DNA of 64,000 bases from JAJEFO01 sp965221845 (GCA_965221845.1 OZ244919.1:4041313-4105312); one strand, 5' to 3'. Shown: positions 51,471-61,500, numbered from the stretch's first letter. Translations and numbers: made by a program. The notes: generated by a model from the letters alone, not told the origin.

Positions 51471-52292
51471 ATGAAGGTTCGTCGCCCTGCGCAGAAGGCA
51501 TCGCAGCCGGACCTGTTCGGACGGCGGGAGCCGAACGACGGCCCGGTCGGGCGGCCCGTGCCATTCGCCAGCTTCGAAAAGATGGAAGATCAGGAAGTTG
51601 TGGCGCGGATTCCCGACGCTGACATGGCTGAGGTCGACGCCTTGTGCGATCAGGTCCTCGACCGCGGACTCGGCGACGACGCGGTCCCCGCGCTCGAGGC
51701 CCTGTGGAAGCGGTTCTTCGGGTTCGGCGTCGATGGACCCACGCGCGAGCAGCGCTGCGCCCTGATGACTCTCGCCAGAACCGGTTCCTCCCTGTCCAGG
51801 CAGGCGCTCGCGCGGATCGTTGACGCCCCGGACCTGATCGACTCGCATCTGCCGCTCGCGCTGCAATGCGCGTCGGATGCGAATCTCGCGCTGCCGGGGC
51901 AGCGCGTCGCGCGCTGGCTTGAAGACGGCCGTCCGGAGGTCCGGAAATGCGCCTTCGCGCTTGCCCGGAACTGCAGGCCTCGGGTGCCGGGGCACCTGCT
52001 GGAGGCGGGTCTCGCGGATCCGGACGCGTTGGTCCGGCGCGCCTGCCTGGTGACGATGGGACACTCTGGCGATGCCCGTGCCAAGGAGGGCCTGCTGGAG
52101 GAGCTGGGGAGAAGTCCGGCCGCCGAGGTCGTGGCGGCGCTGGCATGCATGCTTGACGACGACATCGTCACGTGCCTTGGCAGATGCGGCCTGGAGCACG
52201 CCTGCCTGAGAGAGCAGGTCGTCGAGGAGCTCGAAGGCGAAGCCGACCCGAGGGCGCGCAGGCTCGTCGAAAGGCTCAGGAGCCTGCGATGA
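51471..52292 (+). CDS. Alpha-helical repeat (HEAT-like) protein coupled to cobM
   Basis: A 273-residue protein without a family I recognise. The N-terminus is polar and contains QPDLF (residues 12-16), which fits the bacterial sliding-clamp-binding pentapeptide. From residue about 50 it is a series of helical repeats with ALxxLARTGSSLSRQALARIV, LLEAGLADPDALVRRACLVTMGHSG and EVVAALACMLDDD, typical of HEAT-like solenoids. The stop overlaps the cobM start (ATGA at 52289-52292), so the two are probably co-translated. It occupies the position where cobE might be expected but bears no resemblance to CobE. It may have come in with the island. Confidence 0.6.
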   Translation: MKVRRPAQKASQPDLFGRREPNDGPVGRPVPFASFEKMEDQEVVARIPDADMAEVDALCDQVLDRGLGDDAVPALEALWKRFFGFGVDGPTREQRCALMTLARTGSSLSRQALARIVDAPDLIDSHLPLALQCASDANLALPGQRVARWLEDGRPEVRKCAFALARNCRPRVPGHLLEAGLADPDALVRRACLVTMGHSGDARAKEGLLEELGRSPAAEVVAALACMLDDDIVTCLGRCGLEHACLREQVVEELEGEADPRARRLVERLRSLR

Positions 52293-53086
52293 CGGTGCAT
52301 TTCATCGGCGCCGGGCCCGGAGCCGCCGACCTGATGACGCTGCGCGGGCGCGACCTGGTCGCTTCCTGCCCGGTGTGCATCTACGCGGGATCGCTCGTGC
52401 CGGAGGAGATCCTGGAGCATTGCCCGCCGGGCGCGCGCATCGTGAACTCCGCGCCCCTCGATCTTGACGCGATCATTGCCGAGTGCCGCTCGGCGCATGA
52501 TGCCGGGCAGGACGTGGCAAGGCTTCATTCCGGCGACCCTTCCGTATGGTCCGCCATGGGCGAGCAGATGGACAGGCTGCGGGAGGCCTGCATCCCGGTG
52601 TCGGTGACCCCGGGCGTGCCTGCGTTCGCGGCAGCGGCGGCCGCGCTTGGCGCCGAGCTGACCTTGCCGCACGTCGCTCAGTCAGTTGTCCTGACACGCA
52701 CGTCAGGGCGCGCGTCCGCCATGCCCGAGCGCGAAACGCTTGCCGGATTCGCGGCCACGGGCGCGACGCTTGCCGTGCACCTCTCGGTTCATCGCCTGTC
52801 GGACGTCGTGGCCGAACTGACGCCGTTCTACGGCGCGGACTGTCCCGTGGCCGTGGTCTTCCGGGCCAGCTGGCCCGACGAGAGAATCATCCGCGGCAAT
52901 CTCGCCACGATCGTCGGGAAGATGGACGGCGGCATCACCCGCACGGCGCTGATTCTGGTCGGCGCGGCGCTGGGCGGCCGGCCTGGCGGGCGGAGCGCGC
53001 TCTACTCGCCAGACCATGCCAGACGCTACAGGCCTCGAGGCGCGCAGGAAACGCGACCGCGCCCGTACGACGCCGGCCAGGGCTGA
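52289..53086 (+). CDS. cobM: Precorrin-4 C11-methyltransferase CobM
   Basis: A 265-residue tetrapyrrole methylase: MTVHFIGAGPGAADLMTLRGRDLV, VCIYAGSLVPEEIL, VARLHSGDPSVWSAMGEQMDRL, SVTPGVPAFAAAAAALG and VVFRASWPDERIIRGNL. It methylates C11 of precorrin-4. First cob gene after the island, coupled to the helical-repeat gene by ATGA. Confidence 0.95.
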   Translation: MTVHFIGAGPGAADLMTLRGRDLVASCPVCIYAGSLVPEEILEHCPPGARIVNSAPLDLDAIIAECRSAHDAGQDVARLHSGDPSVWSAMGEQMDRLREACIPVSVTPGVPAFAAAAAALGAELTLPHVAQSVVLTRTSGRASAMPERETLAGFAATGATLAVHLSVHRLSDVVAELTPFYGADCPVAVVFRASWPDERIIRGNLATIVGKMDGGITRTALILVGAALGGRPGGRSALYSPDHARRYRPRGAQETRPRPYDAGQG

Positions 53087-53161
53087 CGGCCTCCGCAAAG
53101 CGGCGCCACCGTCCGGGCGCCTGGCCGGCCGCATGCCGCGTCACGCGGATGTCCGCGCTGC

Positions 53162-53656
53162 CTACTGCGTGATCCGCCATGAGCCGTCAGCCTGCAAGCA
53201 GGCAATGCCATAGGCTTCCTGGCTCTGGCCGGCGATCCTTACGGTGCTGATGTATTCCCTGCAGGGCTGCCCCGTGGAATTGCTTCCGTCGCGAATCACC
53301 CGGACCTCCCCTGCCGCCGGGCCATCGGCATTGGCGGGGTTGTCCCAGTAGTACGTTTCCCGTGCAGAGGATGTCAGCGCCCGGTTTGTCGCCTGTCCGG
53401 CCATGGCCTGCGACTGCCGGTCGAGAGAGCGCCCCATGGCGCCGCCAAGGCTTGCGCCGATCACGGCGCCCACCGCGGTGGCCGCGACCTTGCCGTCCCC
53501 CTTGCCGAACTGGTTGCCGACCACGCCGCCCGCGAGGCCGCCGAATGTCGTGCCGGCAAGCTCGTTCGATCCCATGCAGCCGCCGACCGCGATGGCCAGC
53601 GCCAGGGCTGCGCCTGTCCTCGCCGTGACTTCCGCCGCTTTGCGCATCTTCGTCAT
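53162..53656 (-). CDS. 17-kDa-antigen-type glycine-zipper lipoprotein
   Basis: A 164-residue lipoprotein. The signal sequence ends in the lipobox AVGGC (Cys about residue 24), followed by a glycine-zipper region (FGGLAGGVVGNQFGKGDGKVAATAVGAVIGASLGGAMG) and a C-terminal domain with CREYISTVRIAGQSQEAYGIACLQADGSWRI. This is the Rickettsia 17-kDa surface antigen type, an outer-membrane lipoprotein of unclear function. The ATG at 53656 follows GAAGGAGAG. It converges on cobM and diverges from cobB, unrelated to B12. Confidence 0.88.
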   Translation of the reverse strand: MTKMRKAAEVTARTGAALALAIAVGGCMGSNELAGTTFGGLAGGVVGNQFGKGDGKVAATAVGAVIGASLGGAMGRSLDRQSQAMAGQATNRALTSSARETYYWDNPANADGPAAGEVRVIRDGSNSTGQPCREYISTVRIAGQSQEAYGIACLQADGSWRITQ

Positions 53657-53942
53657 GTGGCTCTCCTTCGCCCCGCGTCTGCCGTGACAGTCTCCTGCGC
53701 TTCGCTCCTGTGCGCAAATGCGCACGTCGCGGCAAGAGCGCATGCTGCTGCGGCCCGCGTTGTTGACGTCATGGGCCGTGTGTGGCACGCCGTCGCCGGG
53801 ATTGTCCAGACCTCCCCCGAGTCCTCGTCCCTGTCGGCTGGGAGGGCTCTGGGCCGCGGTGCCTTCCACTGGCCGGTCCGGAGCGGATCATGGCATGACG
53901 GCATGCGCTCGGGCCGGCTCCGGCCGGAACTGAAGAGGGGGG
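53657..53942. other. Divergent promoter region between the lipoprotein gene and cobB
   Basis: 286 bp; must hold promoters for both genes. A TTGACG at about 53763 is the best -35-like match toward cobB. No cobalamin riboswitch signature is present here, unlike at 33139. Confidence 0.35.
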
Positions 53943-55271
53943 ATGCCTGCCGTGGCCTTTGTTCAGCTTCCGCCCGGGATCCTGGTTTCAGCTCCCGGCT
54001 CCGGAACCGGAAAGACCACCGTCGCACTGGGTCTCCTGCGGGCGCTTCGCGACGCGGGGCTTTCCGTCCAGCCCTTCAAGAGCGGGCCGGACTACATAGA
54101 TCCCGCCTTCCATGAGGCCGCGGCCGGACGGCGTTCCTTCAACCTTGACAGCTGGGCCATGGACGAGAGCCTGTTCGCCGCCATCGCGGCGGAGGCATCC
54201 GGCGCCGACGTCGTCGTCGCGGAAGGTTCGATGGGCCTGTTCGACGGGGTCGCGGGACGGGGCGCCTTCGGATCCGGATCAAGTGCCGAAACGGCCCGGC
54301 AGACAGGCTGGCCGGTGGTTCTGGTCGTCGACGTCGGCGGTCAGGCGCAGTCCTCTGCAGCCACTGCGCTCGGGTTCAGGACATATGATCCGGAACTTCC
54401 CTTTGCCGGCGTCATCCTTAACCGGGTCGCGAGCCCCAGGCATGAACGCCTGGCGCGGCTCGGCATGGATCGCGCCGGCATCCCGGTGCTGGGCGCCCTT
54501 CCGAGGCGTGGTGGCCTGCAGCTGCCCGAAAGGCACCTTGGCCTCGTTCAGGCGGCCGAGCATCCCGACCTTGAACGCGCGATCGCGGACTATGCGGCGT
54601 TTCTTCGCGCGCATGTGGACCTGGATGCGCTCCGGGAGCTGGCCTCGTCGACCGGCCTTCCCGTGTCCGGCGCCCTGCCAGAACCGCCCGCGCAACGGAT
54701 CGCGCTCGCGCGCGACGTGGCCTTTTCCTTTGCCTATCCGCATCTCCTCGAAGGCTGGCGGCGGGCCGGGGCGGAGGTCATGCCCTTTTCGCCCGCTGCG
54801 GACGAGGCGCCTGACGCTGCGGCTGACCTCGTATGGCTTCCGGGCGGATACCCGGAACTTCACGCAGGGCGGCTGGCGGCCGCGTCACGGTTCATGGACG
54901 GTCTGCGCAGGCATGCCGCCACAAGGCCGGTCCACGGCGAATGCGGAGGATACATGGTGCTTGGGGAGGCGCTGGTCGACAAGGATGGCGGCAGGCACCG
55001 GATGGCCGGCCTGCTGGGACTCGTGACGAGCTACGCGCAGCGCAGGTTCCATCTGGGCTACCGGCGTGCGATCCTCACCGTCGGAATGCCCGGATTCGGT
55101 CCCGGGCGCGCGCTGCGGGGGCACGAGTTCCATTATTCGACGATAGTCGAGCAGCCCGACGCGCCTCTGGCCGAGGTGTTCGACGCCGACGGCAGCGCTG
55201 TGTCCGAGACGGGATCCGTACGCGGGCGCGTGACGGGAACCTTCTTCCACCTGATTGCGGAGGAGGCATGA
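53943..55271 (+). CDS. cobB: Cobyrinate (hydrogenobyrinate) a,c-diamide synthase CobB
   Basis: A 442-residue glutamine-dependent amidotransferase. P-loop SAPGSGTGKTT, PFKSGPDYIDPAFHEAAAGR, VVVAEGSMGLFDGV, DVGGQAQSSAATALGF and the glutaminase domain with nucleophile Cys in HGECGGYMVLG and the C-terminal GHEFHYS. It amidates the a and c carboxylates of hydrogenobyrinate, giving the substrate for CobNST. Overlaps cobA by 4 bp. Confidence 0.95.
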   Translation: MPAVAFVQLPPGILVSAPGSGTGKTTVALGLLRALRDAGLSVQPFKSGPDYIDPAFHEAAAGRRSFNLDSWAMDESLFAAIAAEASGADVVVAEGSMGLFDGVAGRGAFGSGSSAETARQTGWPVVLVVDVGGQAQSSAATALGFRTYDPELPFAGVILNRVASPRHERLARLGMDRAGIPVLGALPRRGGLQLPERHLGLVQAAEHPDLERAIADYAAFLRAHVDLDALRELASSTGLPVSGALPEPPAQRIALARDVAFSFAYPHLLEGWRRAGAEVMPFSPAADEAPDAAADLVWLPGGYPELHAGRLAAASRFMDGLRRHAATRPVHGECGGYMVLGEALVDKDGGRHRMAGLLGLVTSYAQRRFHLGYRRAILTVGMPGFGPGRALRGHEFHYSTIVEQPDAPLAEVFDADGSAVSETGSVRGRVTGTFFHLIAEEA

Positions 55272-55990
55272 GCGGATTCGTCAGTTTCGTGGGATCGGGA
55301 CCGGGCGATCCGGAGCTGCTGACGCTGAAGGCGGTGGATCGGCTGAGGCGCGCGGACGCGGTGCTGTATGACGACCTTTCGTCCGGGCCGGTCCTGGGCC
55401 ATGCAAGGCCTGACGCCGACCTGGTGAGCGTTGCCAAGCGCGCGGGCCGGAAATCGCCGCGCCAGGATCATGTCAGCCGGCTCCTGGTCGACTACGCAAG
55501 GCGGGGAGGAAGGATCGTGCGCCTGAAGTCGGGCGATGGCGGGATCTTCGGACGTCTCGAAGAGGAGCTGGCGGCGCTTCGGGCGGAGGCGCTCCGATTC
55601 GAGATCGTCCCGGGCGTGCCGTCGGCCTGCGCGGCAGCGGCGGAGGCCGGAATCCCGTTGACGCGACGGCTGGCCGCGCGCCGCGTGCAGTTCGTGACCG
55701 GCCATGACGTGGCGGGGAACCTGCCCGGGGATCTGAACGTCGCGGCGCTCGCCGACGCCCATGCGACCACAGCGGTCTACATGGGCCGCCGCACCTTTGC
55801 GGATCTTGCCGGAATCCTGATGGCGCACGGCTTGCCCGGCGAAACGCCTGCGTTGATGGCGGAAAGCGTGACGACTTCCCGGCAGCGCATCGGCAGGTAC
55901 ACGGTGGCTGAACTTGCGGACCGGTTGCGCCGCGCAGGGGCGGGGCATGCGCCGACGCTGGTCCTCTACGGCGCGCTGTCCGATGGATGA
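55268..55990 (+). CDS. cobA: Uroporphyrinogen-III C-methyltransferase CobA
   Basis: A 240-residue SUMT: FVSFVGSGPGDPELLTLKAVDRL, DAVLYDDLSSGPVL, VRLKSGDGGIFGRLEEEL (SAM loop), IVPGVPSACAAAAEAGIPLTRR, VTGHDV, and TAVYMGRRTFADLAGIL. It makes precorrin-2 by methylating C2 and C7, the branch point to B12 and siroheme. No CysG-type fusion. It overlaps cobF by 8 bp. Confidence 0.95.
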   Translation: MSGFVSFVGSGPGDPELLTLKAVDRLRRADAVLYDDLSSGPVLGHARPDADLVSVAKRAGRKSPRQDHVSRLLVDYARRGGRIVRLKSGDGGIFGRLEEELAALRAEALRFEIVPGVPSACAAAAEAGIPLTRRLAARRVQFVTGHDVAGNLPGDLNVAALADAHATTAVYMGRRTFADLAGILMAHGLPGETPALMAESVTTSRQRIGRYTVAELADRLRRAGAGHAPTLVLYGALSDG

Positions 55991-56804
55991 ACTCGTCCTG
56001 ATCGGAATCGGCACGGGAAGCCCGGGCCACCTGACACGCGAGGGCGAGGCGGAGTTCCGCAGGGCCGACTGCATCCTCGTCCCGAGGAAGGGGCCGGGAA
56101 AGGCGGAGCTTGCGGAACTGAAACGACATGTCTGCCTGTCCGTCCTGGGCGGCGAGGCCGAGTCGCGAATCGTCGAGTTCGACATGCCGGCCCGCGAAGC
56201 CGGGGCCGACTACCTGGAGAGCGTCGGGACCTGGCACGGCGAAGTCCGCAAGGCGTGGGATGCGGCTCTCGCGGCCCGGGATGCGCCGCGCGTGGCGCTG
56301 CCGGTCTGGGGCGATCCGTCGCTCTATGACAGCACGCTCAGGATTGCGGCGCGGCTTCGCCCTGCGCCGAGGGTCAGTGTCGTGCCCGGCATCACCGCGC
56401 TGCAGGCGCTGACCGCCGCGCACGGCATTGCGCTCAACGAGATAGGCGGGCCGGTAACGATCACGACCGGACGGAGGCTGCGCGAGGATGGATGGCCGGC
56501 GGGCGCGGACACCGTCGCGGTGATGCTGGACGGGAAGCTGAGCTTCCGACGCCTCGATCCGGAGCGCCTGCATGTCTGGTGGGCCGCATATCTCGGGATG
56601 AAGGGCCAGATGCTCGACAGCGGCCCCCTGACCGAGGCCGCCGGACGGATCGCCGACGCCCGGGCGGCCGCGCGTGCGGCACGCGGGTGGATCATGGACA
56701 CCTATCTCCTGAAGCGCCGTGATCGGGCGCCGGGCCGGCCTGGCCGCCTCGGAGGGTGGCAGCATGCGGGCTGTCCCGCTCCCGGCGCATTTCGGGACGC
56801 TTGA
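55983..56804 (+). CDS. cobF: Precorrin-6A synthase (deacetylating) CobF
   Basis: A 273-residue methylase: MDELVLIGIGTGSPGHLTREGEAEFRRAD, CILVPRKGPGKAEL, VALPVWGDPSLYDSTLRIA, VVPGITALQALTAAHGIALNEIGGPV, and WIMDTYLLKRRDRA near the end. It methylates C1 and releases the acetyl group, a step specific to the aerobic route. About 20 residues after DTYLLKRR are unlike the family and lie next to the IS5 copy, so the natural end may have been replaced. Confidence 0.93.
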   Translation: MDELVLIGIGTGSPGHLTREGEAEFRRADCILVPRKGPGKAELAELKRHVCLSVLGGEAESRIVEFDMPAREAGADYLESVGTWHGEVRKAWDAALAARDAPRVALPVWGDPSLYDSTLRIAARLRPAPRVSVVPGITALQALTAAHGIALNEIGGPVTITTGRRLREDGWPAGADTVAVMLDGKLSFRRLDPERLHVWWAAYLGMKGQMLDSGPLTEAAGRIADARAAARAARGWIMDTYLLKRRDRAPGRPGRLGGWQHAGCPAPGAFRDA

Positions 56805-56935
56805 CCTGCGCCTCTCGCGGGAACGTCGGAAAGGCGCCGGGCAGCACGCGTTCCGTCGTCCTGCCTGGCCGCTCGCGGCATTCCGGAGGTCCGGCGCGAT
56901 GCGGCAGGCCCGGACGCGGGCCCGGCACCGCCTGA

Positions 56936-57894
56936 GAGCTTGACCTAAAATGTGGATGGCCTCCCCCAGATGTGGTATCTCCGTGTCAGTTTCCACCCAG
57001 ACAAGGAGGACACAATGGCCTGGGACGAGACCACCCGCGAGGAGCATGACCGCAAGCCGGAGCGACATGAAACCGGCCGGCCGACGAGGAACGGCTTCCG
57101 GCCGCGCCGCCGCTTCCGGCCCCCTCGAAGCCGGGCCGCCGCCGGACGACCGACCTGCGCGAGACGTCCGACGCGATCCAGTACATGCTGGCCACGGGAT
57201 GCCAGTGGCGGGCGATTCCCAAGCGCTTTCCGCCCTCTGCGACCGTCCAGAACCACTCCTGAGCGTGGCGCGACAACGGCGTCCTGGAACGGATGCCGGC
57301 CGCGCTGCGCACGCCGGGCCGTGCGCAGGCGGGGCGTTCCCCCGAGCCGACGGCGGCCGCGACCGGCAGCCGGCCGGCGAGGACGACCGAGACGGGCGGG
57401 CCGTCGGGTTGCGACGCGGGCAGGAAGGCCAGGGGCGCAAGCGGCACCTGGCGGTGGACGTCGAGGGGTTTCCGATCGCGGTGCGCGTGCTACGGAGGCG
57501 GACGTGCAGGACCGGGACGGGGCGCTGGAGGCGGTCCTGGCGATGCCGGGAAGGCGCCCGAGGTGACGAAGCTGTGGGCGGACGGCGGCTACGCCGGGCC
57601 GAAGCTCGAGGCCGCGCTGGCGGCGCACGGCCTGGGGCCGGTCATCGAGATCGTCCAGCGGCCCAGGGAAACAAGGGGATTCACGGTCCCGTGCCGCCGC
57701 CGGGTGGTGGAGCGGACGTTTGCGCGGATGTCGCGGTGCCGGCGCCCGGGCCGAAGGACTCCGGGCGGACGCTGGAGAGCTCGCTGGCCTGGGCGCAGCT
57801 CGCGGCGTGCCGGTTCCTGATGCGCCGGGTGGCGCGTGGCCAGGCGGCCGGAATCACGTAAAATATTGATATTATTGAATTATGATTCAAGCTC
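56936..57894 (+). mobile_element. IS5-family insertion sequence, copy 2 (959 bp)
   Basis: Same ends (GAGCTTGA) and nearly the same length as the copy at 12208-13164, in the opposite orientation. The flanks differ (TGA on the left, TCA on the right), so there is no matching target duplication; one side has probably been rearranged. It lies between cobF and an ISKra4 fragment. Confidence 0.8.
57015..57861 (+). pseudogene. IS5-family transposase, copy 2, decayed
   Basis: Starts MAWDETTREEHDRKPERHET, shifts frame at the same site as copy 1, and then needs further shifts and contains an in-frame stop near 57260. Recognisable blocks include ATGCQWRAIPKRFPPSATVQN, GRKRHLAVDVEGFPIAVRV, KLWADGGYAGPKLEAALAAHGL, and RRRVVERTFARMSRCRR, with a sequence change where copy 1 has LAKDFERTLESS. 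Not functional. Confidence 0.8.
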
Positions 57895-57897
57895 TCA

Positions 57898-58431
57898 GGG
57901 CGCCGTCCCGCCCTGCCCGGCGCTGGTTCGCCGTGTTCCGGGACACGGCCGCGAGCGGCGGCGTCGACGCAAACGTCCGGGAGCCTCGGCGAAGGGTCAG
58001 CCATCTCGGCTCTCCCCGTCCGGCAGCGCTTCCTTGGACGGAATGCTCCGCCCCGGATCCTCAGCCCGTGGCGCGGGTTCGCGCAGGCCGCCGGCGGCCC
58101 GAACTCCGACGAGACCGCCCCGGCAGCATCTCGGGCGGGCCGTCCCCCGCGACGTCGCGGCTGCACACCTCGCCGCCCTCGATCCAGTACCGCGTGTGGC
58201 CGCCCTCATGGGGACAGACCATCGCCGCGTCTTCCTCGCCCAATCCGTCAAGATACGCCACCGCGTCCGGATGCCCGTGGTTCCCTTCGCCATGCGTCAT
58301 GGTTCGTGCTCCTGCCAGTTGCCTCGTGCGGCGTGTCGCCCGCCGGTTCGTCCGGCCCCGGTCCGACGCGCCCGCTTCAGAATCTGCAGGCGGAAAACGC
58401 GGATGTAAAAAGCTGGGCTACACCCTCGGGC
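57898..58431 (-). pseudogene. ISKra4-family transposase, N-terminal fragment
   Basis: Minus strand from about 58300: MTHGEGNHGHPDAVAYLDGLGEEDAAMVCPHEGGHTRYWIEGGEVCSRDVAGDGPPEMLPG (in parts), matching the N-terminus of the copies at 13804 and 44482. The outer end GGGTGTAGCCCAGCTTTTTACA near 58406-58428 corresponds to the ISKra4 terminal repeat. It stops at the IS5 copy, which truncated it. Confidence 0.7.
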
Positions 58432-58558
58432 GCGGGACCTCTGCGCTGCGGCGGCTTCCGGCGCCGTGCGGCACGGGTCCCGGCCGCGCCAGGTCCCGCG
58501 CGGCCGGGCATGCGGACGCCGTCCGCGGGGAGGGTCCCGCAGGGGCCGGGCGCGGCGC

Positions 58559-61500
58559 TCACCACCGCCACGCAACCCCGGCGCCGACCGCGCGCCCGCC
58601 CTCCGCCGTCGCCGGCCCGGCCCAGAGGTCGAGGGTGGCGTCCGCCGCGTCCGCCGTGTCGGGCCCGATCCTGTAGCCGGCCCGCACCTCGGCGCCGTCC
58701 CCCGGCGTCCCGGACGCGCGCGCGTAGGGGCCGCCGACCATCCCGCGCCCGAGGCCGACGCCATGCGCGGCCTCGGCGCGCCACGTCCCGCCGCCGCCGT
58801 CGCCCGGCTCCGGGAGCGCCTCGGGCTCCAGCAGCGCGGCCACGCCGCCCGACGCCGTCCCGCCATGGCTGCGGGAGAGGCGGGCTGACCAGCCCCGCTC
58901 CGTCTCCGGGGCCGGGTCCCAGGCGAGGTCCAGTGCGAGCCCCCAGTCCCTGAAGCCGCCGGCCTCGTGCGCCGCCAGCGCGCGCCCCGAGAGGTCCAGC
59001 GAGAGGCCCGAGGCCGGGTCGCGCCAGGCGAGGCCGCCGCCCAGCTCGATCCCGAAGCCGGTCTCCGCGTCGCCCCCGTCATGGCGCGCGCCCGCCTCCA
59101 GCCTGGGCGCGAGCGTCGCCCCGCCCTCCAGGGCGACGGTCCAGCCGCCCTCCAGGCCCAGCCTGAGCCGCGTCACGGCGGAGTCCGAGGCCGCCAGGCC
59201 GCGGACCCTCTCCGAGGAGGTCCGCGCCCACAGCGCGTCCGAGGTGAGCGCGAGCGCGGGGCCGTCCGCGGGGACCCCGCGCAGGTCGCCCCGCAGCCCC
59301 GCCGCCGCCATGGCCCAGTCCGTGTCCGCCGACAGCGCCTCGCCCGCGCTCGTCGCCAGCGTCACCGCGCCCGTCCCGCGGCCCAGGGCGCCCCAGAGCG
59401 CCAGCCGCTCCGATGCCCGCCAGGCCCCGTAGGGGATCGCCGCCGTCAACGAGGCCTCCAGCGTCCCGCCGGCGCCGGCGCCGTCCGCGCCCCGGTACGC
59501 GCCCGCGCCGCGGCTGCGCGCCAGCGCGACGCCCGCCAGCCAGCGGCCGCGGGCGCGGTCCGCGCCCAGCAGGACCGTCGTCACCGTGCCGTCGAGGGCG
59601 ACGGCGGTGCCGCCGTCCCGTTCCCCGCCGTCGAACCCGCCCCGCGCCGCCCGGCCCCAGAAGGCCGTCGTGCCGCCCAGGCCGTCCGGGGCCGAGGTCA
59701 GCGTGAAGGCCGTGCCCAGAAGCGCCTCGTCCTCGCCGACGGCGCGCGTCTCCCCCTCCGCGCAGCCGGGGGGCTCCCCGAAGGGGTCCTCCGCGCCGTC
59801 CGCCGCGACCTCGCGCGCGAGCGCGGCCGCGGCGCACTCCGCCCAGCGCCCGGCCTCCCCGGCGTCGCCGGCCTCCGCCTCGCCGGCGTCGCCGCCCGCA
59901 CGGCCCGCGCCCGGCGCCCGGCCCGCCAGCGTCGCCTCCAGGCCCGGGGTCCGCGGGGCCGCGACCCGGCCCGCGACGCCCTCCAGCGCCTGCTGCGCCA
60001 CCGTGCGCCCGAACCGCGCCAGCCAGGCCGCCGGCAGCGGGTCCGCGTTGACGATGGTGCCGGTCGCCCGCGCCCGGGCCAGCGTCATCCCGGCGGGCGC
60101 GGGACGGCTCAGCACCAGCTCCATGGTCTCGCTGCCCTCGTCGATGCCGTCGTCGTGCACCACGACCGGAAGCCGGCGCAGCCGCTCGCCCGTCTCGAAG
60201 CGGACCGGGACGTCGATGCGCTGGTAGTCGCCGGGCGAGCGCGCGGTGCCCGGTTCGGTTGTCGCGCGGACCGTCACCGGACCCGGCGCCGGCCGGCTCA
60301 GCGTGATCTCGAACCAGAGGTCCTCCTCGCCCTCGCGCGCCGTGGCGTCGGCGACCGACGCCGTCAGCCCGGCGTAGGGATTCCGGAGATGGCCGTCCTT
60401 CTCGAGCCTCCCGAGCTCCTCGGCCACGGGAATCCAGCGCTCCCATCCCCTGTTCGCATGGGTCCACGCCTCCGCGGCGGTCATGGGCGGCGCTTCGCCC
60501 TCCGCCCCGCCGGTCAGCGCGTGCAGCACGCGCCTCCAGCGCTTCACGTGCTCGGGGCCGTTGAAGTCCTCGGCGGCGTAGGTCCGCACCTTGGCGAGCA
60601 GCTCCTGGTCGACGCCCGGCGGCGGTTCGGCGCCCGGAGTTCCCGGCGCGTCGTCGTCGAGCACGGCCAGCGCGGCCGAGGCGGGCGCGACGGGGACGAA
60701 CATGGCGGCACCGCCGACATCCTCCGGCGCGCCCAGGGAGACCGTGAAGGCCTCGTCTTCGGCGTCGTCGTCCTGGCTGATCGTGACGGCCGCCTGCGCG
60801 TGCGCCTCGCCGGGATGGATCGTCACGCCCGTCGGGCAGTCGTAGTCCTCCGGCTCGGCGGTGTCCCCTTCGGCGCCGCACGCCAGGGGGATGCGGACGG
60901 GCCGGTGCGCGCCGTAGGGCGCCGCCGCCGTCACGCGAACGATCGCGCTGCCGCCCTCGGTGACGGTCCCGTGCCGCAGCCCGACCGACACATCCAGCGG
61001 CGCGGGCATCTCGCCGGTGATGGTGCCGACGGCCCGGCTCGTGTTTCCGTCCACGCGAGCCGTGACCTCCGGCGTGAGCGGGAGCCGGTAGGCATTGCCG
61101 GGCTCCGCGAGCTCCGCGCCGACGGGGTCGTGGATGTCCACGAAGAAGGTCTCGCCGGGATCGTCCGCGCCGTCGTCGGGGTTCGCCCACACCCTGACGG
61201 CCTTCTCCGTCTCAAGGGGCGCGAAGCGCAGCGTGCCGCTGCCGCTGTCGTAGTCCCTGCCGTCCCACGTGCTGCCGTCCGGCTGCGGGACCAGGACGCC
61301 CCAGGCCTCCCCGCGCACCGTGCGCCACTTCACCTCGACGGGGTCCGGAGACGCCTGCGACAGGCGCACGGGGAACACCAGGAAGCTGCCCTCGGGGCCG
61401 CGGGCGTCGCCGATCGACAGCACGGCGCCCCAGGCGGCCGTCGCCGACACCGCGCCGGCCGGGACCGTGTTGTTCGCGCCGTCTCTGGCCGCGTCCGCCG

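Noticed and set aside
53657..53942. Second cobalamin riboswitch upstream of cobB
   Set aside because: CCACTGGCCGG occurs, but the GAAAAGGGAA, CAGCCGCCCCCG and GGGAGACCTGCC elements are missing.
59079..61190. 703-codon reading in another frame within the autotransporter gene
   Set aside because: Gly/Arg repeats produced by frame-shifted reading of the Calx-beta repeats; no independent features.
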